Below, piece by piece: positions 34,505 to 48,990 of a DNA stretch of 64,000 nt (the stretch's first letter is position 1; every line of letters starts with the position of its first letter). The DNA is taken from positions 3,592,501 through 3,656,500 of the forward strand of contig NC_044014.1 in the NCBI RefSeq assembly GCF_900496995.4, in the 5' to 3' direction. The notes beneath the pieces are model-generated. The model saw only the letters and a list, made by a program, of their open reading frames with translations, was not told the origin of the DNA and did not search any database. Both the position numbers and the translations under genes were made by a program. Source of the DNA: Aquila chrysaetos chrysaetos (Eukaryota; Chordata; Aves; Accipitriformes; Accipitridae).

Positions 34505-37500
34505 GTTAGTCTCATTTTGCCTATTATTTTATTGTAAGATGTATAACAATTGGAAGGCATTAGGGGAAAGTAAATGCACAGTGGGTTTTTTTGTATTTTT
34601 GTAGTCTGCTGTCTAAAATTGTTACTTACCTAATTTAAGAAAGTGGATAAAGTCTTTGCTTGAAATGAATACCTTTCTACTGTAAAGTGACATTCTTATT
34701 TCTGATGGCATAAATGGAAGCTTGAAGTGAAATATTTTTTTTGAAGAGGCTAACATCCATTGCTTGAGATTGTATCACACACAACAGCAAAAGAGCCCCA
34801 AAACTGAAGGAGGGGCAAGTATAACAAGCACGTTTGATTAAATACAGTCTGACAGCAAGAACTTTAAGGAAAAGTGTAAATAATGTTGTTTTGTTGACTG
34901 CAGCCTGAGGCATTACCTGGAGCCCATCGTGGGAGATGGCCCCCAAATGCAATCGAGGGCAAGTCTCCCTTCACACTTTGCTTTCCTTTTGCCTAACAAG
35001 GGGATAATCTGTCACTGGCTCTGACTAAGCTGGGATTGTTTCTCCCTCTTGACAGGCTCTGATAAGCTTTCCTCTTTTTTTTCCCCTCAGACATTGGCTG
35101 ATAATACAGGTAGCTGGTTTTAGGAGAAAAGGGCTGTTTTCTGTCTCCTTGGTCTCCTGCTTGAAGTATGAAGACAGGTTGTTGTTGTTGTTTATCACCA
35201 AAGATATCATGGGAATCTCTTACCCAACCTTTTTAACTCAGGTCCTGTTTTGTTCCAGCTTACTTTTTGTATTGTTCTTTTAATTGTCAGAATGAGGAGA
35301 AAAAAGTTAAATTTTTAAATAGTTTAAAAAACCACACAACCAAGCAAAAAACATCACACACAAACAATGCAAACAGCCCAGACAACCCATTAGAAACAGC
35401 TTTCTTTACTGCATTGGAAAGTGTTTCATGGAGAAATCCTACCTGACTACTGTCACCATTTGTGGGACACATTTTTGAATCATGCTGCTGATTGACAGAA
35501 GTAGGTGTGAAAAGAGATTTCAAAACAAGGGATCTGACTTAAAAAAAAAACATTGTCTGGACTAAAATTTTCCTTCCTTTTTCTTTTTCCCTTCCTAAAT
35601 GGGAAAGAAGGGCCAGTTCTAGGTTTGAATATCTGCAGTGATGAAAGGGATATCATTGTGGGTGTATAATGGCTTATCTTAGAGAGATAACACAGATGGC
35701 TTCGTCCTAGATGTATGTGCAACTCTATTTTTAGATCATTTAATTAGAAACAGGCATTCTCCATATAGAGTTCTTTTAGCTACTCACTGTAGCTTTCTGA
35801 AAGACTTACAACAGAGTATCTTTATGTGAGTAATGATAATGTGATTTATATCATTAATTTGTTTCCCAGAATTGCTTTCAGTTTAAGATGAACATTAGAA
35901 AAGATTTGTGGTTTGTTAGAAAGATCCACGTGCTGTATCAGCACTTTTTTTTCTTTGAATACTTCTTTTCCATGGAAACTGTTATAAATTAAATACACAA
36001 AAGTGCAGATCAGGCTGTGGGAAGAACAACAGCATTAAACTGGTAGAGGAGAAGAGTAATGAATAGCTTGTCACATAAATATTGATCAAAAGCACAAAAG
36101 TTAAATACTGTTGTATTTGACGCTTAAATAGGACCTATTTTTCTTCAACTCATTTCCAAGTGTTCCTCTGTTTTATTTTAATTTTATATGAAGTAAAAAA
36201 AAGTATGAAGTACTGTGTACTTGTAACCAGGGGAATGGTATTGCAATAGAATACATAGTAAAATAAATAATGTGGTGGTTATAAAAATGCCAAAGTATTA
36301 AAGTTATTTGTGTATAGATAATTGCCTCGCAATGATAGTCCCATTCTCCAATCCATTGATCGTAAATACTCCTGCTTAACAATTAGTCCCTGAGAAACCC
36401 TGCTAGTCATTTAGTGCAGCCTACTCTTTCTTTTCCATCCTGAAGATAAAGCTGTCCTTTTATTTACCCCAGGAGTCACTGCAGTATCTGTTGGAATATC
36501 TCATTTAGAATCTGTCAGGAATTATTATTAAGCTAATGACTTTGTTGTTGAGGGCTGTCTATGCAGTACACTGTGCAGAGCAGAAGCAAAAAAGCTGAAA
36601 CTAGTCACACTGTCTGATGGCACAAACACACAGGCCTGCTATTTCAGCAGCAATAAAATTACATTTACCGAGAGGAAAAAAATAAAAAAGTTACTTAACT
36701 TTAACCTGGTTTTACTTTAATACAGTTAGGGTGTACTTTTTCCAGGACATCTAACAATTTAGGTACTTCCTAAGAATAGTTCAAATAAATGGTAAGAAAA
36801 ATCCAATTTTAAAATCAGACATGTAATCAAATTATATTTAAAGAATTTGGGTTTCCCTAAGTATAAATGTAGGGTTTTGTTTCTGGAGAGAACCTATCAT
36901 TTACCGGACAGATCAATTTTCTCCCCACCCTCCCCACCCCAGGTCAAAGCTATAAGAGACTAAGACCAGGATCTCATTGTGGTAATATGATTTCAGAAAT
37001 GCTGTTGCTTCTTTCTTGTTTAAAAAGGTGCATATGCTCATGCAAACACTTAATATAGTGAAGCACATTTAAAAAATAAAATATGTATACTTACGAGACG
37101 TTACTATGGAAATGCATGTATGTTTTTGCAACCGTACAATGCTGATCATTTAGTTAGTATTTGTTAACATTTCTCTTGGCATCCTTTGTTGCATTCAGAA
37201 AATTTAGATCATTTTCAGTTGGAATATTTCAATGGTGCCCAGTTACATTCTTTTATTAACTGCATATAATATTCTGTTGCTAATCCTGAAAATGCTGCTA
37301 AAATTAGTGGCTACTATTTTGAGTACCCGGCTGTTGCTAGTCAGGACTACTGATGAGTAACTGTATTTGTGGGTGTGTGACAGCGAAATCAGGACCCTGA
37401 AGTGTTGTGCAACGTTGCTCTGTGCTTTCAAACAATAGCTGCCCATATTCGGTGCAGATGTGATTTCTGTCTTTGCTGAAATTTTGTGGGCATTATAGAA

Positions 37501-37742
37501 TGTGTTGATAGCTCATTATACATTACAGCTCCGGTTCTCCTTCCACTTCTCTTTTTCATTTGTTCATCACTTTGCATTCTGTGTCGATTTTTTTCACCAG
37601 TGCTTGGTTTAAACCCAAGAGGGTTGGGTTCTATTTTTCTTAGATTTTTTCTAAGGTTTGAACAAAATTGTTTCATTTTTATATTATTCAAGTGCAGGAA
37701 AAAGACTCTTTTCCCCGCATGTTTCCAGCTAAATATTTTTCT

Positions 37743-37782
37743 TCAAACTTGGCTTGAGACTTGCAAATCAAGCCAAGTTTGA
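37743..37782. repeat. Perfect inverted repeat, 15-bp stem with 10-nt loop
   Basis: Left arm TCAAACTTGGCTTGA (37743-37757), loop GACTTGCAAA, right arm TCAAGCCAAGTTTGA (37768-37782). The arms are exact reverse complements. The stem does not extend further. It is too short for a typical microRNA precursor. Confidence 0.92.
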
Positions 37783-40700
37783 TGAGAGTTGGGTAAGTGA
37801 TGTTTTAGTACACAGAACACTTTAGGGAAGATTTTTAGAAGACCATCTGTTTGGCTTCAGCTTTTATCCTCACACCCTGTTAGGGACACACACTGGTTAA
37901 TGTGTGCCAGATCCCTGCATCACAGGAGCTGTAGGTCAGGTAATGTTGGTTGTGTTAGACCGGAGCCTGAAGCACGTGCCTTCTCTTGGAGAGACAAGCG
38001 CTAGGCAGGAAGCATTTCACGTGGGCATTAAGGGTTTCTTGGCTCCATTTCTATGCTGAAAAGGTTGTAACTGTGGGGAAACGCTGCCTGCCAGAGACCA
38101 TCCAGGGCAGACATGACATAGCTGTAATGCTGGGGGGGATCCCAGCGTGGCATTGTGCTAAGCTGACATTCATTCTCCCGGAGTGACACACTCATTAATG
38201 AAGTTGGCTCGGTATCCAGGGTTTAGTCCAGGTCTTAAAATGCATCAAGTTTCTGGGAAATTGAAAGCATTTTGTGCATACATGATATGATCAATTATGC
38301 AAGTAAACACAGAGTCCTCAGGTTGTGGCATCTGTCACTCAGGTGTGGGGTTTTTCTCTAGTCCTGGCTGTGCTGGCATCTATAATGCCATGCCTTGGCA
38401 CCTACAAGGACTCAGATATAAACGTGAGGCTGATCAAGTGCTTTGAAAGGTTTAATCCTCTTTGGTTTCTATAAGCGTACGAGCAAGTTAGGTGCGACTC
38501 TTCTTACTGGGTGATGCTTTGCCTCTTTTGATGCTTATGCACATACTTTTGTAATTCCGATCTCTGTATCCATCTGAGTACAACATTAAACTGCTCCATA
38601 CGTAGGTGTATGCTCCAGTCAGGCTACGATTGCCATTCGTAAAGACAAATTTGGAGGTAGCTGAACCTGGGCAGGTATTGAAGGACCTGTAGCCAGGCAG
38701 CATGGGGCTCAGCACGGTTTCCCAAGAGCCACATGAGAAGCTGGAAAGCCCCGAAATGCTTTAGGTTGCTTTGAGTTTGCAAGTTGCCAGTCCAAATTGC
38801 TTTCAAATGGTGCAGAGAATTTGGGTTTTTAACATTAAATTTGGGTGATGTATAGAGGACAAGGAGCAAATCTTGCTGTGTAACTTCTTAAAAATAATTA
38901 ACCATGAGAAAGTAGATGTACACAACATACCTGTCAATGGGTTAGACCCTTAATCCACGTGAATCACAGTGAGTCTCACCTGACTCTTTTAAAGTACTGC
39001 CACTGACCTCAATGTATAAAAAGTATATTGGAAAAGCAACCACTGCCCCACCTTGCTGAGAGCTAGAGCTCTTGTTTGGTGGCAGATGCTGGATGGCTTT
39101 CCACACACCAGGAGATTCGGATCTGTTGCTGTTGGCGTTAGAGACAAGCGAAGGAAAAGAAAGATGCCCATGGTGGGCAGACCTGCAGAGGGTTCCCTGA
39201 TTAAGAACACCTATGACTCCAACACCGATGACTTTTAAATCCAAATAGATCAGAAATTTGTTTCCCCTGGGGGGAGGGGCGGGGGCTGGATTCAGAAAAC
39301 ATTAAAACTGCTGCAGCAAGTTTAAGATTTCAAGGCCAGATTCTGAGCTAGTGTGAATCAGTTTTCTTCCTTTGGCTGGGCTAGTATAAATCAGGTTTGC
39401 AAATCGAAATCTTAAAGAAGTGTTTTCAAAAAAAAGGAGAAAAGAAAGATGAGAAGACAGTTCCTTTTCATGTAGCACACTTTTTTTTCTTTCTTGGTGT
39501 TATGTTATACTTTGAATATAAACTTTAGCAATGAAATGCAAAGATAAAGATGAAGGCCAGCTATAAATATATACTTAGACCATATTTCTTCTGGTTTTTA
39601 AGTGTACGGTTGTCACAGCTCAAAAGATTCTGCATGTAAAGTGGCAGAAGATTACCATTTTTTACTGCTTAGCATGCATTGCATCTCACTGAGCTTGCAA
39701 AGAAGTAGCTTTTGCATTTCTGCCCGCCTCATTCGTGAAGTATTGTGTTATGGATTGCGTTCATAAACAAACATCAGAATCTTGATTATCTGTATGTCAT
39801 CCTGGACACTGATTACTTGAATCTCAATGTGAAGTTCTCCACTATCTGTAAAAGTACCATGTGCTCTGACAGTTGTTAGTTATCTTTATGGTTCTCCAGA
39901 TTTATCAAATGTATCAGATATTACACTGATTCTTTTCAAATTTTGCATTTTTTTTCATGCCTTCAATGTAAGGCCCTAATTCAACAGCTACTGAAATAGG
40001 GATTTTTGCTATCAGAACAAAAAATTATTGGAAGGAACAAGAAATAACTTTAAATTTGTTAAAAAGTCACAGGGATAATGCTGGAGACTCAAGAACATAT
40101 TCGAAGCTGCCAGGCAGGGATGAGCCTTACCCATTTGATGCTATCTTTATGCTCTTGCATTACTGCATTTCTCTTGCAAAGTGGCAGAATAGGCACAGTC
40201 TATCATAGTCCAGTCTATCATCCGGAGCTAGGGTGTGCACACCAGCTTCAGTATTATTATGAAGTTATTGGTGCAGCCATTAGAAAGACCCCAATTTAAC
40301 AAGATCTCAGTGGCGGTTCACATTTCCCCTCTTTGCTGCACCTCTCGGTGTTCTCGCGTGACTCTGAGATAGGATTTGATGCATGGAGTACAGCTGAGAG
40401 GCCTGCTATGTCAGATAATTAATTTAGTGCTCAGTGTTTTCAAGAGCAAGCCCATTCAAGTTTATTTCATAACTGGCATAGCCTTCGTGCAAGTGATAAT
40501 TGTTTATATTCCCTTCAACAGAGCCTCCTGCTGTTCTTTTTCATTTGAAATAATTACCAAAGTTTAGACTTCCAGACAATTGTATTAAGAGGAATCATAC
40601 AGCGCTGCTTAAACAAGTCTTTGAAGACCAAGAGGACAGCTTTCATAGCTCTTTTACATAGTTGTTTTACATATCTTAAGAGAGAGAGGCATAAACAGAA

Positions 40701-43700
40701 TTTATAGTCCTCTCCATATTTTTATGACTCATGAGTATCAAATATAAGAGGCAGAGCTGTGCATGCTGTTAAGGCTGTGTCATCAGCTGGGAATGTAGCT
40801 TGGCACAGACAGCCTCAGCGGTGTGAGAAACTGCACTAATCCTCGATAAAATTCTCTGGGAGATCTGCTCCTTGAGCCTTTAATTAGTAACCTGGTAGTC
40901 ATTAATTTAATAGCCTAGTAAACAATCTGTTATTTCTTTTGCTTTTTATTATACCTATACCCCTGCCTTGTAAGGCCACTGTGAAGGCTAATTAGTTCAA
41001 ATATGCTCTATTATTTAATAACTCTTCTGCATTTGTTTAATTCGGAAATAGCATAATTTTTGCATTGAAGCTATTAGGAAAGGGAGTGTGTCACCTCCTC
41101 TGGTACTCGGCTGAATTTCTGTTGACTGTGCTAGTAGGGCTGGGTTGCTTCACTGGGTGAGCAAAAGCAGCTTAAAGCCATCCCTCTCACCTTGTCTTGT
41201 GCAAGAGGAGGTCCTCACAGCGGAAGACACGTTCCCTTCTTCTCAGCCAGCCCCATACAAGTGTTTAACCAATCGATCAATCTGATAATTTCATTTATGA
41301 AGTTTTTTAGAAATGTCAGTAGGTGTATCCTGGTTCTAGGGACTTGCTGGATCTTGCATAGTGGCTACAGGCTTGAGAAATTCCTGGAGTTGGGACCACC
41401 AATAAAAACTTTGTGTTGGTGATTGAGTAGGGGAAATTCTTTTCTCTGTCTGCACTGAATCAGTGCCCTAGTTTCAACTAGATATACTAGTATTCATTTC
41501 CTGCCTGAAACGCTTGGGCATACTGGGAAGTGTTAAGCAATTGGGATTCATCCCAGAAAACGGCCCATTTCATTTTTAGCTTAAGTGATACAGTGTGTTA
41601 AGTTTGTAAAGTTTTGTGCGATAGTTTATGCACGATATAAATAGCGGATATTATTGAGAGAGATTGCTATTTCAATAAACAGAAACTGTAGAGTTTTATA
41701 TTAACCATCCACCAGACGCTCCCCCCCCCCCAGCCTTCCCTTAGCATCTTGGAGCCCTCAATAGGGTGAAAGTCCCTTTCATGAGCTTGTATCATGCTGA
41801 GCTGTTGGGAGGAATTTTGTCATACTTGGCCAGTAAAGATCGCCAGTGATATAATAGTCTTGGGCGAGCTCTGTCTCCCCGTACCACCCGGCCTCCCTCT
41901 GCCAGCAATTGTATACGATGGGATTCTGCAGAAGTGCTTTGTTGCATCTGCTGCCTGCGACCCACCGGCTATGAGGTAGTGTCTCAGATTTGAGCTTGAG
42001 GAATCCGTTCATATGTTCCCCTGTAAGGTGATGGGGCTGAAGCGATGTTCTTTGACATGAGTTTGCAGACTGGTATTTAAAAAAAAAACAAAACAAAACA
42101 CCCAAACAAACAGATCATACTTTCCGTAATAAAATGGAAAAGATATTTTGATCTTAATGATGCGATTAATGCTAGCAACCCTTTAACGTGGTATTAAAAT
42201 CTAAAACTAAGTTCTTGCAATTATGCAGCATTATGCTGGGTTTGTAAAGTGCTTGTACGGAGGCATTTCCATATTGAATTAATTTAGCTTACACTTGGCT
42301 ATTTCACGTCTCTTGCAACAGATCTTGCAAGCGTAAGGTATGAATTTCAGTGTTGGATTAAAATAATACTTTGCTTTCCAACTATGAACATGTGATCATT
42401 TTTTTACAGGCAAAAAGAGAATCTCCCTTGTTCTTAATTCTTATTGTGATTGCCTTGAGTCAAACTGAACACAACGCAATTCCTGCGGCAGGCTCTCTCC
42501 CGCCATATGCTCTTGGTGTAGGGAGTGTTCGGCTCCGGCAGGAGTCGTTTGAGGGCTTGCAGGTAACGGCAGAAGCACTTGGCCCCTCCAAGGACTAAAG
42601 TCCTCTGAGCGGGGCAAGACCATGGAAACTAAGAGCTGCTGACATACGCTGTGATGAAGACCCTTATCTCAGGAAGCCACAGTAAATTGAATTGTACTCA
42701 GTGTATGTTTCAGGGATGAAGAGGTAAATTTAGCTGGTCGATCCACTGAGTCCTATTGTTAACAAGCCTGACGCCTTTGTTGTTGAATTATAATTCTATT
42801 TCAATATGATTTACTCAAACCCCAGTTGATTTACCTCTTCTATAGGACTACTTCTCATTTCTCAGAATTCTAATGAGAAATCATAGAGGTTATATGCAGT
42901 TTAAAGCTTGATAAGAAGAAAATAATTAGGATTGATTTAATAAGCTTTTTTTTAAACGCAAAAGTAATATCTTGACAATAAAAGGATTTCAAAGTGTTGC
43001 TATTTTTCTAGAAATAAAATGACTGCCAAAAAATCTGCCAATTGTTTTTGAAAAGCTTGTGTAGATGAGGAAAAAATGATCTGTATCATTTTGATATCAT
43101 AGCAGAAAGTTTGTGTTCCATTTGTCTCTTGAGGAAATTGTGTGTCCCTTTTGTGCACTGTCTTTCCTCAAGGACACAGTTTTAAAGTATAATTGAGCTT
43201 TCGAAGCTTAATTTAACAAAGCGATTGCAATTTATGGCGTTGTAGGCGCAGTGGAGTGATGAAGCTTAGTGAGACTGGAGAAGAAATCCATTCGGTGATA
43301 ATTTGTGCGACGCATTTCCATTTGCATGATGCGTGTGCGTGGCGGGGATGCTGCCAGAGTCTGCCGGCATTTTGCTGGACTTGATCTCATCCCTGTCCTG
43401 CAAGGATGTGCCGGTGATATTTCTGGTCAGTGTAACGATGAATCTGCTAGCGACGCTGGTGGCACCGGAGTATGTGTCTGCTCACCCTGATACAGCGGTT
43501 AGACACACGCGGTCGCTTTGGCGGGGCCACTGAATCCGAGGAGGGGTCTTGTCGCCTCTCGTTGCTCCTCAGCAAACCAGAATGCATAAAGCCCCGTTTA
43601 GATCTCCAGCTCTGACTTTGTCATTGCCTTTTCATCCTCTGCCTCAAGTCCCAGGACACTAATATGTTGTTTCCTCTGAAGTTTGAATCACTCTCAGGAA

Positions 43701-46554
43701 ATGAAGTGCTCTTAGGTCCTGCCCTCATTCCTTGGCCCTTACTGTGTCTCCTGCCTTAGGATCAACTTTATTTTGCTTCTGCTGAATGAATTTGGTCCCC
43801 TTTCCTCTTCTGGCCATCTCCCTCCACCAGGATCTACTGGGCGGTTTCTTGGCAGGCTTCATCTCCTCGTTTGCTCCTTCTCTCCCCGCTGACCGCATCC
43901 TTTGAGGAGCGCTTCAGCAGACCCCCACAAAAATGGTCTTTTTGGGGTGAACCTGCCAAACCCTTCCCAGCCAGTCATCACCCTCTGGAGTGATTTGCCA
44001 CCTTCTGAGGTGGCAGCATTTTACATTGTGTGTTTAAAGTGAAGCCTATAGATAATTTTAGTATTCAGGGGAATTGTATTTGTTACCCGAGCCACTTAAA
44101 TGGGCAAAGGAGCAAACGTTTTTAGTCAGAGCTGCTGCCTAGCTAGGGGAGGATCAGATCTTCATTGAGATGCCTAATTTTTGCACGTTGTTGGATGCTA
44201 TTTTCTGGCACACTTCATTTGCATGAGTGATGGAGATGGCAGGCTCCTTTGGGCAGCAATCTTGGATGAAATCCTACACTGGTGTCTCTCAGATGACATT
44301 ATTTACTCTAGTTTCACCCATTCCATCATCTTTCGCTAGATGTTTTCACATTGAGTACATCTTGTACTGAAAAAGAAATGCTGCTGAAGGAGGTCTGCTT
44401 CAACTCCTGGCAAGTGATGATGAGACAAAAGCTCTTAGATGTGTTAATCTAAACAGCCACAGTATCCCTGCCCCAGAAAGGACTGTTTCCTTGGCAGGTA
44501 CTGAATCTGCCTTTTTCAAAGGAGAGGGGAGTTTCTGGAAATGAATCTGTTGCAGGAAAGGCCAATAAGAGGAACTGTGTAATTTTGTCCTCAAAGCAAC
44601 TTCTAGCATATTACTCTTTCAACATTGCACACTCCCCTCTGCCTACGCTGACACGGTCAGGGTGCGTTTTCAGCAGCAGAAGAAAAAGTGGGATCCCTAA
44701 ATCGAGTATCTCCAACAGAAACTGCCTTTCTCTTGGTTTCAACAGACAGAAACATTGTCTAAACCAGACTTTTTTTGGCATTTACTGGCATTACTAAGAA
44801 AGAGTTGGCAAGGAAAGCTGGCAGAAGGAGATGAGTTGGATAAGCTTTAAAGATTTCTTTTTTTCTATAAAATGAATATCCAGAAGCTGTGTAAATGTAT
44901 TTTTTCAGTTTAAAAAGTGTATAGAAGGACAACATATACACATTTTTGACTGAAATAACATCTAAGCTGGCTGTGCCCTCCAAATTCTTTTCCCTCAATT
45001 AAAAAGATGGGGGGCGGCGGGGGGGGGAGAAAAGGCAAAACAAAACAACACCTCAGGAAATCCCTAGAATGTTTATTCGGGAACAGACCAGCCTGTTACA
45101 GTCATTAGCTTGTGAAGGTATTTCTGTTATAGTCAGAGGGCAAAGTGAATTTTAACCTTTTATTGCCAAGAGATGTCATGTTTGTTAGTGAAGTAGCTAT
45201 TGAGATACATTGAAGCATGTAAATTACTGTGAATAAGTGAGTGGCATGTGTAAGAAACAAAACCAAACCCGCAAAGTACGCCCTGCAGAGAGAAATTAAA
45301 ATCAGCTTAAATGCCCATAATTAAACATAAATTACTGTATTTCATACTTTATTGAGTTTCTATTTTTTACTTTAACATTTCTGGTTGTAAAAGGCTTCAA
45401 TTGCAACAAAAAGATATTTCAGAATATTGACCTCCTTTTTTCATTGCAAGTTTAGTGCAGAATCGCTTACTGCCATGGCATGTTGATTATAAAGGAAAAA
45501 AGGGAATAGGGCTGGACTGGTTTAAACTGTGATCTGTGGGAGCCCTCCAGACCAAAGTGGTTGTTTCCCAGGATCCCCATAGGAGGGAGAGAGGAAAGGA
45601 AACCGCTAGTCTATGGAGACCAAGCATCAAGAGCCTGGGAACACTGCAAGTCGCAGAGGGCAAATTTAAGATACGGATGGAAACAGTTGGGGGTTCTTTG
45701 AGATGGAAACCTAAATTGTTTTCTTTGTACAGTCAAACATCTCCCCTTTTATTGTCTTGCCCTTTTCCATCTCTAAAATGGGAATAAAGTTTAATCCAAG
45801 CCGTGGGACATCAATTTGAGTTTGGTAGTGGCCTTTTCAGATTAGAAGTGTTATTTGTATTTGTACTCTTGCTGTACAACTTTTAGGGAGCAAGGATTTG
45901 CTGCTCTGGGGGTAAGAGGGATGTCTTGCATGTGTGGATAAATCACGCATGTGTTGTCAGAACAAGGGAACAAATATTTTCAAGATTTTAGTTCTCAAAG
46001 AATTAAAGAGGAGGAGTGTTTGCAATGCTGCATACATGGATTTTCACTGTTGCAATCTTGGAGGCACTTTAAGAGCAGCTTGTAAGTACTATGAAGAACA
46101 TTAATTGGGATTTTTATAGTGTGTGATGAGCCATATTGATCTCCCAAGTTTAGCATGATCACCTTTCTTTGAAGGAGATTAACAGTGATGTGAAAACATT
46201 TTATTTTAAACAACATTTTGAGAAATAGTATTTTAGTGTATTATGTATTTTTCTTTCATGGGTACATTTTTACTGCTCTCAAATATGCAAGTTAATCATC
46301 AAGCACCAATTTATTTTTAAAATTTAATTTATTAGTTTTTAACACACTTCCATCCATCTTTTTGTTAACTAATTTAAAAAGAAATCTCTATGTGTAGAAT
46401 TGAAATCAACTCTATTTTCAGCCTTCACAGAATTAGGATTTAGCAATTTCTCCAAATCTGTGTGTTTGAGATGGAGAGAATGACAGCTACCTTTGTGCCA
46501 TTTCTTCAAAAGAGATTCCTGAGGCCTCCCCACCGCATTGCTGAATTTCTCAGT

Positions 46555-46650
46555 AGGTATATCTGTATCTGTATCAATATAGTAGGTATATCGATATCTA
46601 TATTGCTATCTATATCTAAATCATCTGTATCTACACATACATACAGATAC
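46555..46650 (+). repeat. Imperfect TATCTR-type microsatellite
   Basis: Runs of ATCTGTATCTGTATC, TATCGATATCTATATTGC, TATCTATATCTAAATCATC, then ACATACATACAGATAC. The repeat is built mainly from TATCTR and ATCTAT units with interruptions, indicating an old, decaying simple repeat. Confidence 0.85.
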
Positions 46651-47969
46651 TCTGTTTCCAACCTTGTCTCAGAATTCAGCTCTTAAATCATGGTTTGAAA
46701 ATTTTTTGCAACAATATGTGAGGAAAAAATGGCTGAATAAGGTTACAGCAAGATTGTGTGTTGAAATCAAACCATAAAACCAAGTATTTGAGAGGGAAGA
46801 TATATACCATTAAGTAAAATTCCTATCAATGTTTCCGCTTTGCTAGGACGTGTTATTAGGAAGGAATTACATTTAGAAGCAGCGAGCTTATCAGTGTGTC
46901 CTTGTAACGTACTTGCCAATGTCATGAACTTCATACATGTAGATAGTGTCGTTCTAATTTTAGGACTAGCCAGTGGAAAAAAAAAAAAAGCATATTGTAA
47001 AAAAAAAAAAACCAAACCAGTATTCAGTCATTGAAAGTGTGGATATTTTCTGTGTCATCATTAAAGAGCTTAAAGATTGCAACAGGATCAGCTGCCACAG
47101 ACATTTTGGTTGATGTATGTGAAAAAAGTGCCTTGTGGGGCTCCTCCATTATTGTGTGTTAGAGCTGAACAGTATTTCCTATAATTCTAATAATTTGGGG
47201 CAAGAAACAACAGGAAATTGATTTTTTTTTTTTTTTTCACAGAAAAATAACAAAAATTCTTCACAGCCTTCATTACTAAACAATTTAGATGGAGAGCCCA
47301 GTCTCTGCTTCAAGTCTTCAAAGGCAATGTTGGTTTGTTATTCCAGCAAAATCTTTATCTTTCTGAGTGAAAGACAAATCACTATATCACTGGTAAAACA
47401 CAAAGCTGTGTCTCACCAAGGTATATTACTTAAGCTGAATGCAAATTCTTACATTAGCCATCACAATCAAGCCAAATGATTTGGAAATACCACAGCATGC
47501 TTTGTTTTTTCAGCAGCCACCATGCCATTTTACATTTTGACATTCTATATTTTTATATTTTATGTGTATATTTTCTTGTCATAGCAGTGAGAGTTTCAAA
47601 AGTTCCTCAAGAGCAATAGTGAAACTACTTTCATGGTCTGTTCTTTTGGTGTGCTGTCTGGCACCTGACAGTCTACTGTGAGTTAGTGAGAAATTTATTC
47701 AGCATAAAATAAAGTCATACGGCAATTTATTGCTGTCTTTACCTACCCCACAAAATCATTCCTCTGCATCTCTTGGAATGTGCAAATTTGCGTCTTCAAT
47801 TTTAGGGAGCTGTATCTTGTCTGTTGATGCAATGTCACCGTCACAGCCTTAATACATGGAAAGGAAATAACTTTATTTCCCACATATTTAGCCTAAGGTA
47901 AAGTTTGTATGTGCAAGGGATTCTTATCTGTGAATTTTGATTTACAAACTAAAATTTGATTGAGTTGTT

Positions 47970-47983
47970 GGGGGGGGGGGGGG
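47970..47983 (+). repeat. Poly-G tract, 14 nt
   Basis: Uninterrupted G14 in an otherwise AT-rich intronic setting (TGAGTTGTT before it, CAGTTGATAAACC after it). Confidence 0.9.
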
Positions 47984-48889
47984 CAGTTGATAAACCTTCT
48001 TTATCAAAGGTATCATGAAATTTAGGGTTTTTTAAAAACAGTCTCTATGTAAAAGCAAGTAACTGTTGTCTGAGGGAATAATGCAGCATCCCTCAGCGAA
48101 GGCAGTCCAGAGTCAGTTGCTCAGGCGTCCCTCAGGGGACAAGTACACACATGGCATCTTTGCTCTCCCTAATTCTTTGTCCAAGTGCAAGCAGTTCATT
48201 CAGTCCTTAAGTGTTATTTTCTTGTGCATCTTGATGAGTTGTCCACCTGAGTTCCTCTCTGAAACTCTTCAGTCTTCTGGTGAGCACGACTTCTCATTTA
48301 AGCTTTGTGATAAGGCTCTGAACTGCTTCTTCCCGCGTCATCTCAGGCAATCAGCACAGTAGGGGGAACCCCCGCAGAGCCCTTCTCTATTTATACATTG
48401 ATAAGCCTGGGTGAAAATTTCCAAAAAGACTATATATACTTTTAAACCTGCCAGAAGACTCTGGCTTCTTCCTGTGCTTCAAAGTCCCGCTCTAACTATA
48501 CTGTGTTTGCTGACACTTGGCTATACAACGTAGTGGTACCCGTATCTGGCAAACACTTGCTATTTATAGAGACACTAATGAACCTTTCCAGAAGCCTTCC
48601 TCTTTGCATTCTGCTAACTTGTATGACTCAAGAGTACAAACCCCAGAAGTCTGGTGCGATATGTCATGTTTTAACAGGCAAAGTTTCATGCACTCACGTT
48701 GTTGAATTTCATTTAAATATGCAACACGGTGCAGCATTAAGTTTGGTTTTTTGGTTTTTTTTTTAAAGGGCTGTAAAGGAGTGGTAATTCAGTAGTTTAG
48801 GTGCATACCTCAATGAAAGGTTGGACTTCTCGCTTTCTGAAAAGAAAAAAAGGAGTGTTGAATGGCTCAAGTGCAAGAGTGGGGTTCAA

Positions 48890-48990
48890 CTAATAATCTA
48901 GTGGTTGGAGTACTCATGAGTGTGGGCAGGAGGCTGCTGATGGGGACCAGACCACTGAGGCATTGAACCTCACAGGAGACCGCAGCCCTG
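48890..48990 (+). repeat. Possible tRNA-derived SINE head relic
   Basis: AATCTAGTGGTTGGAGTACT near 48894-48913 resembles the A-box head of tRNA-derived SINEs ('tagtggttagagcactgg'). What follows is diverged and I see no clear B-box. Weak call. Confidence 0.3.

Noticed and set aside
37920..38170. Possible CR1 3'-end fragment (phrases such as GAGACAAGCGCTAGGCAGGA and GGGAAACGCTGCCTGCCAGA)
   Set aside because: Only two weak phrases, with no terminal ATTCTATGA-type repeat; not enough to call.
45720..45800. Short MIR-like phrase (TTTTCCATCTCTAAAATGGG)
   Set aside because: A single phrase without the flanking series; could be chance.
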